This document shows, piece by piece, positions 1 through 10,100 of a DNA stretch of 64,000 nucleotides; position 1 is the stretch's first letter, and every line of letters starts with the position of its first letter. The stretch comes from Providencia alcalifaciens. GTDB taxonomy: Bacteria; Pseudomonadota; Gammaproteobacteria; Enterobacterales; Enterobacteriaceae. Below the pieces are notes generated by a model. It saw only the letters and a program-made list of their open reading frames with translations. It ran no database searches and was not told where the DNA came from. Made by a program: the position numbers and the translations under genes. The stretch covers positions 496,001 to 560,000 of the forward strand of contig NZ_OU659204.1 in the NCBI RefSeq assembly GCF_915403165.1, read 5' to 3'.

Positions 1-127
1 CTAACAAAGCTTTATTTTTATTTTTTTCCATTTCCATGGTTGTGGAGAGTACGTTAGCTAGTAGCACGGACATAAGTAGCACCATGACGGCTACCGAAGC
101 AGATAATGCAGAAACGAAACCCAGCAT
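1..127 (-). CDS. Partial reading frame downstream of the SiiD-like gene
   Basis: An open frame runs from an ATG at 127 to the window edge (42 codons, no stop), starting 4 bases after the SiiD-like stop. Its first about 28 residues are strongly hydrophobic, followed by a Lys-rich stretch. An alternative start is the ATG at 37. In SPI-4-type loci the remaining component is the ABC exporter SiiF, so this may be its beginning, but the visible part has no ABC motif and the hydrophobic start is unusual for that family. The ribosome binding site is weak. The function is not determined here. Confidence 0.35.
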   Translation of the reverse strand, partial: MLGFVSALSASVAVMVLLMSVLLANVLSTTMEMEKNKNKALL

Positions 128-131
128 AAAA

Positions 132-1421
132 TCACCAAACGTTAAAAGAGATATTGTCCCCAAGCAAAGCTGTCAAGTAGTTGAATACCGATATTTTTTT
201 ACTCGATATATAAACCATGACAGGCAAACCATCATTCTCAGATGAAATGACGGTATTTTGCTCAGGGGTAACTTGAATAGAATAAAAGCGTTCTTGGCTG
301 GATCTATCCTTATCAGCAAAGGAGTCAGCGCTAATTTTTGTGACGGTACCGTGAAGAATTCGTTTAAAACCAGGAGAATTCACGATGATTTTCACTGGCA
401 ACTCAGGCGCAATAAATGGGCGATATTTTGCTGCTATCTTGGCATCTATTATTCGAGTTTCCTGATGCTTTTTCAGTACCATAACTAAGTTAGATGCTTC
501 AACATAGGAGCCTTGTTCTAAGTCTTTTTCAATACTTAAGACTACGCCATCAGAGGGAGCCAATACGCTATTCGCACGAATTTTATTTCTCAGTAATTCC
601 ATTTGACCGTTGTTTTCCAGCTTTTCTTTTTTTAATCGATTAAGCTGGTCTTCGTTATCTTGTACTTCACCAATTAGATTTGTTGTGTATTTTTTATCCG
701 ATAACGCTATCTCTCGAATTAGCGCTTGGGCACTTAATTCACCAGTTGTGATAAGCACGGTAGTTCGACTGATATCGGCATTATTATTGAGTTTTTCTAT
801 TTCAGGGGCACCTGCTTTGATTAATAGAGCGCCTTTACGCTTCAAGATGGTAATTTGGTTATTAAGCTCAGTTAGCTCTTTCTCTTGCGCTGAATATTTT
901 GCTTGTAAATTACTCGTTTCCATCTGCAATAATAGATATTCAGATAACTTTTTATAGGCACTTAAACCTTTACTTTTATCTGTTTTTATCTGTGATAAAA
1001 ATTCAGATTCACTGGTAATATCCCCGTTTAAAATCGCGTTTAGTAGAATTCTATTTTCTTCAAGTTCATCAATGCGATCACTCGCAAATTCGACTAGGTG
1101 GGTTAAGGTTTTTTCCTGATGAAATGCTTCAATATTGGTATAGGAAAAAAGTACCTGATTTTTTTTAACGTTATCTCCAGTTTTAATATTAAAAACATTA
1201 ATAAAACCAGATGCTGGGCTGACAATTTCTAAACGATTGGATATACCTGAAATTACGCCTTCACCGGGGGATGAAACATCAATCTCGGCAAAGGTAATAT
1301 AAGCAATAAAAAGACATGAAACAGCGAGTAAAATTTTCACCTTTTTTGGAAGTAGGCGAAGTTTATTCAAATTATGCAGTTTTAGACTAGGTAGTTTATT
1401 AAGATAGTGTTTCACTTTCAA
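132..1421 (-). CDS. Type I secretion membrane fusion protein (HlyD/SiiD-like)
   Basis: The product (429 aa) should be the periplasmic adaptor linking an inner-membrane ABC exporter to a TolC-like outer-membrane channel. It has one N-terminal transmembrane segment (about residues 30-48), a biotinyl/lipoyl-like half after it, a long Leu/Glu/Lys-rich alpha-helical hairpin (about 100-270), and a C-terminal beta-barrel half, the HlyD order. The start is a TTG at 1421 preceded by GGAG at 6 bases; it overlaps the TolC-like gene by 23 bp, so the two are translationally coupled. A GTG two codons later is possible. Its place after SiiA-, SiiB- and SiiC-like genes and opposite a giant adhesin supports a SiiD role. 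Confidence 0.85.
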   Translation of the reverse strand: MKVKHYLNKLPSLKLHNLNKLRLLPKKVKILLAVSCLFIAYITFAEIDVSSPGEGVISGISNRLEIVSPASGFINVFNIKTGDNVKKNQVLFSYTNIEAFHQEKTLTHLVEFASDRIDELEENRILLNAILNGDITSESEFLSQIKTDKSKGLSAYKKLSEYLLLQMETSNLQAKYSAQEKELTELNNQITILKRKGALLIKAGAPEIEKLNNNADISRTTVLITTGELSAQALIREIALSDKKYTTNLIGEVQDNEDQLNRLKKEKLENNGQMELLRNKIRANSVLAPSDGVVLSIEKDLEQGSYVEASNLVMVLKKHQETRIIDAKIAAKYRPFIAPELPVKIIVNSPGFKRILHGTVTKISADSFADKDRSSQERFYSIQVTPEQNTVISSENDGLPVMVYISSKKISVFNYLTALLGDNISFNVW

Positions 1422-2625
1422 TCAAGTCTCCAGTGATCTGCATATACTCCATTTTATTTTTCATGTCGTTGATCATCAGCTCAGCAATACGTCGTTGGAT
1501 TGTTACCATATCAAAAAGCGTATTGACCATTTCATAAAATGAGGACTGAGAGATATCGTACTCTTTTTTCTGGCTTTGAATGATAGAGCGCATAGTGGTT
1601 AATTGTGCTTGTAAACTCGCCAATTCAATTTCATTCGAGGTGGAAATTTGCTTTAAATTTTTGATTCGAGCCGTAATCTCTCTATATTTATAATCAGCTT
1701 TTCCTTTTGTTGCTTCATATAATTTAAGTTGAGATAATTTTGAAAGTTTTCTGTCTAAATCGAATACGTTGACCTTTAATTCAACACCAAAGTAAGACTC
1801 ATTACGTACTTTTTTTCGGTCAATATAACGTTCTTCAGCGATTAAGTTAACGTTAAATAAAGCATCTTGTTGCTTCGCATTTTCCTTCAATGCATCAGCT
1901 TGCATCTGTAACATTGAGTACTCGGTATTTTTTTCTGTACTATCACTATTAATCTGTATCGATTTTATTTTTTTAATTAAAGCATTAGGTAATTTAACAC
2001 CTAACTTTGGAAAATCGATCCCTGAAGCTAATTCAATATTAGACTTGTATTGTTCAATTTCCATCTTGATATTTTTTTGTTCAGTTTCAATTCGTTGCAT
2101 TAATAATTTTGCTTGTTCAACATCACTGAGTTTTGCAACCCCACTTTGATAGCGGCGATCGATCAACTTAAAAATATCTTGAGCTTGACTATTTAATTGA
2201 TTAGTTTTACCCGTTAACTCGCTGAGGTAATGTATGCCAATTAAATTATTAGTTACTGAAGAGTATAATTGCTCTTTCTCTTTGGTTAATGTCAATTCAG
2301 AGGCTTTCAAACGAGCATTTTTTTCATTAAAACGGTTATTTAGGGCACTGTCATAGATCATCGATGTTGCCGTTAACTGTGTCGTATTTCCACCTTTATC
2401 TTTTATCTTTCCTGATGCGCTTAATTTTGGCAAATAAAAATAGCTGGTTTGCTTAGCTCTATATTCTTCTGCTTCATGTTCCAATTTTTTGATCTGTATT
2501 GGACTGGAATTATCTAATACTTTTTTCATAAATGAATCGAAGTTTTCTGCGGATTGATTCGCAAAACTCATATTTCCGAACATTAATGAGAATGATAAAC
2601 TGATGACTGTTAGTGAAAGACGCAT
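1399..2625 (-). CDS. TolC-family outer-membrane secretion channel (SiiC-like)
   Basis: This is the predicted outer-membrane exit duct of the type I secretion system. I place the start at the ATG at 2625, two bases after the SiiB-like stop: GGAG lies just upstream at 5 bases and the protein then begins with a typical signal peptide (hydrophobic core ending near SFA). A longer frame to 2691 would add 22 basic residues that hide the signal and overlap the upstream gene. The mature protein (about 385 aa) is rich in long amphipathic helices with Gln/Lys/Leu heptads, as in TolC/OprM proteins. It is transcribed with the adaptor. Confidence 0.85.
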   Translation of the reverse strand: MRLSLTVISLSFSLMFGNMSFANQSAENFDSFMKKVLDNSSPIQIKKLEHEAEEYRAKQTSYFYLPKLSASGKIKDKGGNTTQLTATSMIYDSALNNRFNEKNARLKASELTLTKEKEQLYSSVTNNLIGIHYLSELTGKTNQLNSQAQDIFKLIDRRYQSGVAKLSDVEQAKLLMQRIETEQKNIKMEIEQYKSNIELASGIDFPKLGVKLPNALIKKIKSIQINSDSTEKNTEYSMLQMQADALKENAKQQDALFNVNLIAEERYIDRKKVRNESYFGVELKVNVFDLDRKLSKLSQLKLYEATKGKADYKYREITARIKNLKQISTSNEIELASLQAQLTTMRSIIQSQKKEYDISQSSFYEMVNTLFDMVTIQRRIAELMINDMKNKMEYMQITGDLIESETLS

Positions 2626-2627
2626 GG

Positions 2628-3542
2628 TTACTCCATTGATAAATAGGCTAATAATTTTTTTCGGTTTTCTATGGATTGAATTTTTAGCCATTGCGTTGTT
2701 TGAGCAACCTCTAAAAGACCTTCTGCTATTTTTTTATTGTCATCTGAACGTATCTTTTGATCTTCTAAGAAAAGCTCAGAAAATTTTATATTCCAATGAT
2801 TATTTTCATTTTTTATAGAATTTAGTATCTCAGCATTTTGTTGTGAGGTATTTACCAGCATAGATAAGCTTTCAGAAAGTTCTTTGGCGATTACACCATT
2901 TTCGGGAATAGAAACTAACTTTTTAGCTATCTCGATATTGATATCTTGTAATGAATTCAATGTCAGATGGAGGCTATTGAATTCTTTAGTATAATTATCT
3001 TGTTTATTTTTATGAGTTTCCTTTTTCTCTTTTTGATAAGAGAAGTGAAAAAAGTTTAAACTCACCAATAATAATACGGAGATAGAAACCCCTAAAATGG
3101 ATGTTAAGAATGCGAAAGACATGGAGTCTAGCGCCATTGAGATCGATGAAATCATCGCTTCCATTTTAGCTGCTACATCACCATCGCCGGATAATGATGA
3201 AGAAATTGCTCCAATCATGCCGGTTAAACCGATAAAAGTACCAATTAATCCCAATGAAACTGTTACTGATGCAGAAAGTTTGGTTTGATTTGAAAGAAAT
3301 ACATAGTGTCGATATGTATTGTGTTTAAATATTTTTTGGCATAAGAAAATAACTAATGGATAGATATAAATACCTATCATGGCATAGCTAATTTCTGGGG
3401 CTAATAACAAACATTGTTGCAGCATTTCTTTAATTGAAGAAACAAAAAATGAGGCAATAAACGTGATTACGTAGAAAAAAAAGTCCGATATAATACATAT
3501 TATTTGTAGTCCCAATAAATACATGAATTCCAATCTAAACAT
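2628..3542 (-). CDS. MotA/TolQ/ExbB-like proton channel subunit (SiiB-like)
   Basis: An inner-membrane protein (304 aa) with hydrophobic segments near residues 5-35, 48-65, 90-120 and 145-165 and a Lys/Glu-rich cytoplasmic C-terminal half. The segment with the pattern TVSLGLIGTFIGLTGMIGAI resembles the pore helix of MotA/TolQ/ExbB proteins. In Salmonella SPI-4, SiiB is the MotA-like partner of SiiA and the pair modulates adhesin function through a proton channel. The start overlaps the SiiA-like gene by 43 bp; a second ATG at 3524 is an alternative. Its stop is 2 bp before the SiiC-like start. Confidence 0.75.
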   Translation of the reverse strand: MFRLEFMYLLGLQIICIISDFFFYVITFIASFFVSSIKEMLQQCLLLAPEISYAMIGIYIYPLVIFLCQKIFKHNTYRHYVFLSNQTKLSASVTVSLGLIGTFIGLTGMIGAISSSLSGDGDVAAKMEAMISSISMALDSMSFAFLTSILGVSISVLLLVSLNFFHFSYQKEKKETHKNKQDNYTKEFNSLHLTLNSLQDINIEIAKKLVSIPENGVIAKELSESLSMLVNTSQQNAEILNSIKNENNHWNIKFSELFLEDQKIRSDDNKKIAEGLLEVAQTTQWLKIQSIENRKKLLAYLSME

Positions 3543-3955
3543 GGTTCGGAAGTTCCTTCTTTTAAGGTAACTTTTTTATCAATATTTAGCTTTTTGGTGA
3601 GTGATAACATATAGAGAAGATTATAAGTATTCTTTTCTTTTGCATTAGTTATCTTATTGTTGATATAACCGTGAAAAATAATGTTTCTAGTCGAATTGCT
3701 ATTTAATTCATTTTCTAATAGTTTTGTATCTCTCTCAGATAGCTGAATTCCACCTTTGAAATAGATAACTCTTTTAGTCAAATCAACCTTTACATTTTCA
3801 AACCTAAGCTGTCCAAAATTAATATACGTAGATGCGGTTTTTAGACCGCTAAATATAAAAATCATGGAAACTAAGATGATAATACATAAGGTTCCACTTA
3901 GCCCATCAACCATGGGTGCAAGTTCTTCATCAGAACTATTTTCTTCTTCTGTCAT
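3500..3955 (-). CDS. Small MotB/ExbD-like inner-membrane protein (SiiA-like)
   Basis: A 151-residue protein with an acidic cytoplasmic N-terminus, one transmembrane helix (about 18-38) and a periplasmic domain. An Asp (residue 17, in MVDGLSG) sits at the mouth of the helix, where ExbD, TolR and MotB carry their proton-conducting Asp. It is the first gene of the minus-strand operon and overlaps the SiiB-like gene, the siiA-siiB order of SPI-4. The family assignment rests on topology, the Asp and neighbours. The periplasmic part shows no clear OmpA-type peptidoglycan motif by eye. Confidence 0.6.
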   Translation of the reverse strand: MTEEENSSDEELAPMVDGLSGTLCIIILVSMIFIFSGLKTASTYINFGQLRFENVKVDLTKRVIYFKGGIQLSERDTKLLENELNSNSTRNIIFHGYINNKITNAKEKNTYNLLYMLSLTKKLNIDKKVTLKEGTSEPCLDWNSCIYWDYK

Positions 3956-3967
3956 TTAAATATAATC

Positions 3968-3989
3968 CCCTAGAGGTTTTTTCCTAGGG
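3968..3989. other. Hairpin in the leader of the SiiA-like gene
   Basis: CCCTAG (3968-3973) and CTAGGG (3984-3989) form an inverted repeat with a T-rich loop, 13 bp ahead of the SiiA-like start codon. It could be a leader structure or operator. Its T-run lies in the loop, so it is not a standard terminator. Confidence 0.3.
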
Positions 3990-4027
3990 TTTATTATATT
4001 CAGTATTTTATTATCAGTATCGGATTA

Positions 4028-4056
4028 TGAGCTCAAAAATAGTGATATTGAGCTCA
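4028..4056. promoter_or_regulatory. Twin TGAGCTCA palindromes in the divergent adhesin/secretion promoter region
   Basis: Two identical 8-bp palindromes, TGAGCTCA, lie at 4028-4035 and 4049-4056, exactly 21 bp apart. With one flanking base on each side they also form a 9-bp inverted repeat (4027-4035 with 4049-4057). They lie between the SiiA-like gene and the adhesin gene. Two helical turns of spacing suits a dimeric regulator bound to one face of the DNA. The regulator is unknown; the AraC-type gene at 11482 is one candidate. Confidence 0.45.
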
Positions 4057-4171
4057 TTCGATAATTTGGTGGGTCTAATTTTTAAATGGTTATATATAAT
4101 GAGGAAAACATCCCTTATTAATAAAGGTTAATATTGTATTAATCTTTCAAATAACGAAGCCAAGAAAACAA

Positions 4172-7100
4172 ATGACTAATTCAAACGAAGTAAATAATAT
4201 CATCATTAAATCCTTTAAAGTTCAAGGATTAGATTTAATTATAACCATGCCAGATGGTAAAGTTGAAAGAATTGAGAATGGTTTATCTGAAATCATTCTT
4301 GGTAATTTAATTTTATCAACGGAAAAAGGTGTTCCTTTATCTCAAGATGAAATTCTATCCTCTATACATATGAGTGTTGGCGCAGATGCCGTTTATATTA
4401 AAGAGCAATTCACTAGCGACATTATTGATGTTGCAGATAATCAGAAGATTGATATTGATGATGAAAAGCAACTTGACCATAACCTGATTGAATTAGAAAA
4501 AGAAAATCAAGCTTTATCAGAAGCGCTTCGAGAATTAACAGAGATAAATGAGCAGAAAGATGAACAACTAAATTCATCAGTGACTAAGCTTAATCAAGTT
4601 AAGCAGCAAATGAACCAAGTTAAATCGGAGAAAGGTGCTGAAGAAAAAAACAATGAAATGCCCCCACTTCCTGCACTCGTGGTTCCTCCTGTCACTTCAG
4701 TATCTTCATCGTCATCGAGTGCCTCAGCAGAACAGCCAAAAGAAAAACTAAATGAATTACCGGTTATTGCGATAACTAAAAGCCAGCTATTTATTCAAGG
4801 TGGGTTGAGTGCAAAAAGTGACTCCTCAAAAGTAGGGGATAATATTACACAGGTTAGTACACCGATATTTACTGGGGTTATCTCGCTTGATGCGGTTGGC
4901 TACTTACTTTTAGATGGGCAAAAATACCCCATCACACCCGATCTTAAAGGTAATTGGTCTTTAGACATTAAAACGCCATTGAAAGAGGGTAAACACCAAT
5001 ATGAGTTAGTTGCTTCTCGTGATGCAACAGACACAACCACGGTGTCTGGTGAACTCATCATTGATACTCAGTTAGATAATCTTAATTCAGGGATAGATTT
5101 AAATTCCGACAGTGGCGTAGCTGGGGATGGTATCACCAATAACCCATTACCGACGTTAACGGGACTTGCTGAAGCAGGAAGCCAAGTCACATTGACATTA
5201 GGGCAGCAGACACTATCAACGGTTGTGGATCAGCAAGGAATATGGCGCATTGGCGTTAAAGATGCGTTACCGGAAGGTACTTCAGCCTATCAGGTGACGG
5301 CAGTGGATGCGGCGGGGAACACGAAAACAGAAACGGGCAGCGTGACAGTAAAAACGAGGTCGCCGAATCTGACTTTACTGTTAGAAGGGAAAGCAGATTT
5401 TAAAACTAATCATGCCACGCCAACATTCTCAGGTAAAACAGAGAGCGATGTTGATGTCCGTGTGAAAATTGACAACCAAGATTATGCGGTTAAAGCCGAT
5501 AAAGACGGCAATTGGTCGCTGCCAATGGTCGACAAGCTTGCCGATGGTATGCATGTTATTGGTCTCAGTGTGACGGATATTGCGGGGAATATATCGACGG
5601 TGACGCAGTCCGTGTTGATTGATACGGTAATACCGTCAAGTCATGCGCAGTTAGCATTGGAAAGTGACTCTGGTATTGAAGGTGATAGCCTTACTCAGAA
5701 AAAAGCAGTGACATTGGTGGGTGTGACGAAGCCGGATGCGAAAATCAACGTGACCTTCGATGGAAAAACCTATCCAGCCACGGCCAATCCGATGGGTGAA
5801 TGGCAAGTTCCATTGCCAGCGGTTTCTAGCGATGGGGCGTTTGACTACCACGTAAACGTGGTTGACCATGTGGGTAACATCGGGACTTCGTCAGGGCAAT
5901 TTACCGTCGATACCAGCATGCATCTGGATGCCGGGCTAGATAGTGCAAGCCAAAGTCCATTAAAAACAGACGGTAAAACCACCCACTTACTGCGTCCACA
6001 AATCAGTGGTACCGCTGATCCACAGAGTATTATCACTGCTACGTTTAAAGGCACGGTAAAGAAAGTCAATGCGGATGCGCAAGGGAAATGGTCATTGGCA
6101 TTCGATACTAATGCTTCGGTAGGAAAAGACAACCAATACGTGATCACTGCCGAAGATGCGGCGGGGAACACGAAAACCCTTAACCAAGTATTTACGTTTA
6201 TACTTCAGTCAGAGGGGAAAGAGGATCTCACTGCGCCAAAACTATCGGTTATGTTAGATGCGGATAGTGATAGCGGGAAGATTAACGATGGTATCACTAA
6301 TGTTAAAAAGCCTAAATTTATTGGTGTTGCGACAGAAAATTCAGATATTTCTTTGGTTATTGCAGGTAACACTTATACCGCAAAAGCAGATGCATCTACG
6401 GGGAAATGGTCATTAACGACAGATACGTTACAGGAAGGGACTAACTCGTATACCGTGACAGCAACTCGCCCTGATAATGGAATGTCTTCGAGTGTACAAG
6501 GTAATCTTTTCATTGATACCACTGCGGCAGTATCGACAGTTGCATTAACGGAAGACACTGACTCAGGTATTAAAGGTAATTTTATTACTAATCACAGAAC
6601 GCCTGTATTTACGGGGCAAAGTGACCCCAATATTGAAATTAAATTAACACTCAATAATGAAGCGGTATCGACAACGACCGACAAAGACGGTAAGTGGTCA
6701 TTAAAATTAACAAAACAATTACCTGAAAATTTCACGGGTGAGTACGTCATTTCGACAACGGATACGGCAGATAATAAATTTGAAAAGAAAGGGTCGTTGG
6801 TTGTTGATAATTTAAAACCTGAATTGTCAGAAATAAAATTAGTCTCACCGTGGAAGAAAGGTAAATTCCATGGTGATCAGTCGACTAATGATCTGACTCC
6901 AGATTTTGAGGGAAAAGCCTCTGTGGGGGCAAATTTAGTTTTTTCATTTACATTAACTGATTATGCGGGCTCTAAAAAATTCAGTTATCCCATCACAGAT
7001 ATTGACCAAAATGGAAACTGGTCTTTTAGCCCACCAAAGGGTTTGTTGGTAAAAGACCACCGATATTCAATGAATGAAATTTTTGTGAAAGCAGTTTCGC

Positions 7101-10100
7101 CTGCGGGAAATGAATCAATAAAGGATTTTTATAAGCCCGGAGTACAGATTAAAGAAAGTGTCTTAACCGTGAAGGGCGAAGTTGCTGCTGAGTCGAGCTC
7201 GACAGGAATAAATGATCAATATCTTAGCGCTTCGCGTTCGCCGAAATTACAAGGAACTATTGATGGTAGCTCGGATAGAGATGAGCTACAAGGTTACATT
7301 GATATATCAGGGAATCGCTATCCTTTATCTTTTGCAAATAGTCGCAAAAATTGGAGCGTGGAATTACCTCAAGATGTTCAATTGCCATTAGGTGAAAATA
7401 ATTACACTCTCACACTAAATGATGTTTATGGTTCAGAGTATAAGTTTTCATCCTATATTGTGGTTTCCGATTTTAAATTCTCGCTTACGCCTGAAACGGA
7501 TACAAATAGGTTGGGTGACAACATCACTAGCCATAAAAAACCAGTTTACAAAGGAAAAGCTGCTATAGGTGCAAATGTTTCAGCGAAAATTAACGGTGAG
7601 ATTTATCCAATTAAAGTTAATAGTAAAGGTGAGTGGCAATTTGAAGTGCCGAGTAAAGGTGAAGGGATTTACGATATTACGTTTGTTCACGACCTTGATC
7701 GTATGATTTCGGGTAAAATTACGCTAAATATAGATACCACACCTCCTGAGTATGAAAATAATTGGATTCATTGGGATGACGTCCATCCGAAAACCAATAT
7801 CTCGAAAACTAACGACCTAAGATTTTATAGTGTATATAAAGGGATGATTGATTCAACGATCGTTTCGGTGAATGGTCAGACATATACTTTTAATACAGAT
7901 TTCGATAGTAATCGTTCTGATATAAGCCAGTTTGGTGGCAAAATTTATTTACCCAATGGTGAATATCTAGCCCAAATAACGGCAATAGACATTGCTGGAA
8001 ATAAGACTGAGCATGAAATTACGATGAATGTTCTGGGAGGGGATCAGGGTAAAAATCCACCTCAGATAGCTGCTGGATTCCATGAGCAGCTTCTCGTCTC
8101 GACTAAAGATAGCAAAATAGAATTTAATGAAAGCATGCTCAAGCTGATGGGGACTACAACCCCTGCAAGCTGGGTAGAAATTAAGGATGCTCAAGGTAAA
8201 TTACTTGGAAAAGAGAAAGCAAATAACAACGGAAAATGGGAAGTTTTGCTACCGATAGATGATATTCCTGTCGGGATTAAACAAGATGATAGTATAAAAT
8301 TAATGATTAGCGCTAAAGATATGTTAGATCGTGAAAGCCATCTAGACGTTAATCTTGTTTACTCCAATACCCCGCCAGAGCTTACCGGTGGTTTAGACAA
8401 TGTATTGATTGTGGATAAGCAGCAAGTAAATATTAAAACACCAAGTTTTAGTGGTACTACAGAGGCTTATGCAAAAGTGACTTTAGCGATTAACAGCAAG
8501 TCATATGCAGTCACCGCAGATAAAAATGGAAAATGGTTATTTAAATTATCTGATTCTGACGCCCTTAATGATGGGAATTACTCGTATCGTATCGAAGCAA
8601 AAAGTGTAATTGGTCTAGAAAGCACTCAACACATTGAAAATAATCTCATTGTTAAAACGACACCTAAATTAGCAGGCGGCTTAGATTTTAGTTCAGATTC
8701 CGGTGTTCTCGATGATGAGATAACGAAAGTGTCAACGCCAAAACTGAGTGGTGTAACGGAAGCTAATGCAACCGTGCGTGTGACCTTTGATAATAAAATG
8801 GCAGACGCGTATGAAATAAAAGCAGATAATCAAGGTGTTTGGCAAATTGAAGTTTCTAAGGCATTAGCGGAAGGAAAACATGATTATGTCATCTCAGTGG
8901 ATGATAAGAACCAAGATATTCGCGGCAATATAACTGGGCAATTAATCATCGATACAATAGCCCCAGATACCCTGACTGCTGGAGTTACGGATACCCCCAA
9001 TTCTACCATTCAAAATAATCTGTTAACCAAAATAAATACGCCAACCTTTAGCGGTCGTAGCGAACCTTTGGCGCAAATTTTATTAACAATCGATGCGAGT
9101 ACACACGTAGCCAGTATTCAGAAAAAGATAGTTGCAGATGACCAGGGGCGCTGGACATTTACATTACCTTCGTCAAATGCGCTCAGTGATGGACAATATG
9201 TTTATCGGGCAATGGTTGAAGATACAGCGGGGAATCCAAGTGGTATTGAGCTGATAGGTTTTATCACGGTAGACACCACAGCGCCGATACTAAAAGGCGA
9301 GTTGGATGCTGCTTCAGACACTGGAATTGCGGGAGATAACCTCACCAATATCAACACGCCAACCTTTAGTGGAGGGGCGGAAGCTAAGTCTACAGTGTTC
9401 TTGAGCATCAATGGCAAGGCGTATTCAGCCATAGCAGATGAAGCGGGGCACTGGAGCGTCAGTATACCAGCGTCAGATAAACTGGCAGACGGGCAACATG
9501 CTTATACCATTGATGTGATGGATGCTGCGGGTAATCAGACCCAACAAGCGGGCAGTATCACCGTCGACACCTCCGCGCCAGCATTACACGGGGCGTTAGA
9601 TGCCGCCTCAGACACTGGGATTGTCGGTGACCACCTTACCAATATCAACACGCCAACCTTTAGTGGAGGGGCGGAAGCTAAGTCTACAGTGTTCTTGAGC
9701 ATCAATGGCAAGGCGTATTCAGCCATAGCAGATGAAGCGGGGCACTGGAGAGTCAGCATACCAACGTCAGATAAACTGTCGGACGGGCAACATGCTTATA
9801 CCATTGATGTGATGGATGCTGCTGGAAATCAGACCCAACAAGCGGGCAGTATCACCGTCGACACCTCCGCGCCAGCATTACACGGGGCGTTAGATGCCGC
9901 CTCAGACACTGGGATTGTCGGTGACCACCTTACCAATATCAACACGCCAACCTTTAGTGGAGGGGCGGAAGCTAAGTCCACAGTGTTCTTGAGCATCAAT
10001 GGCAAGGCGTATTCAGCCATAGCAGATGAAGCGGGGCACTGGAGCGTCAGCATACCAGCGTCAGATAAACTGTCGGACGGGCAACATGCTTATACCATTG

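Noticed and set aside
36..488. Plus-strand frames at 36-245 and 258-488
   Set aside because: They are antisense to the well-supported HlyD-like gene and show no ribosome site or domain.
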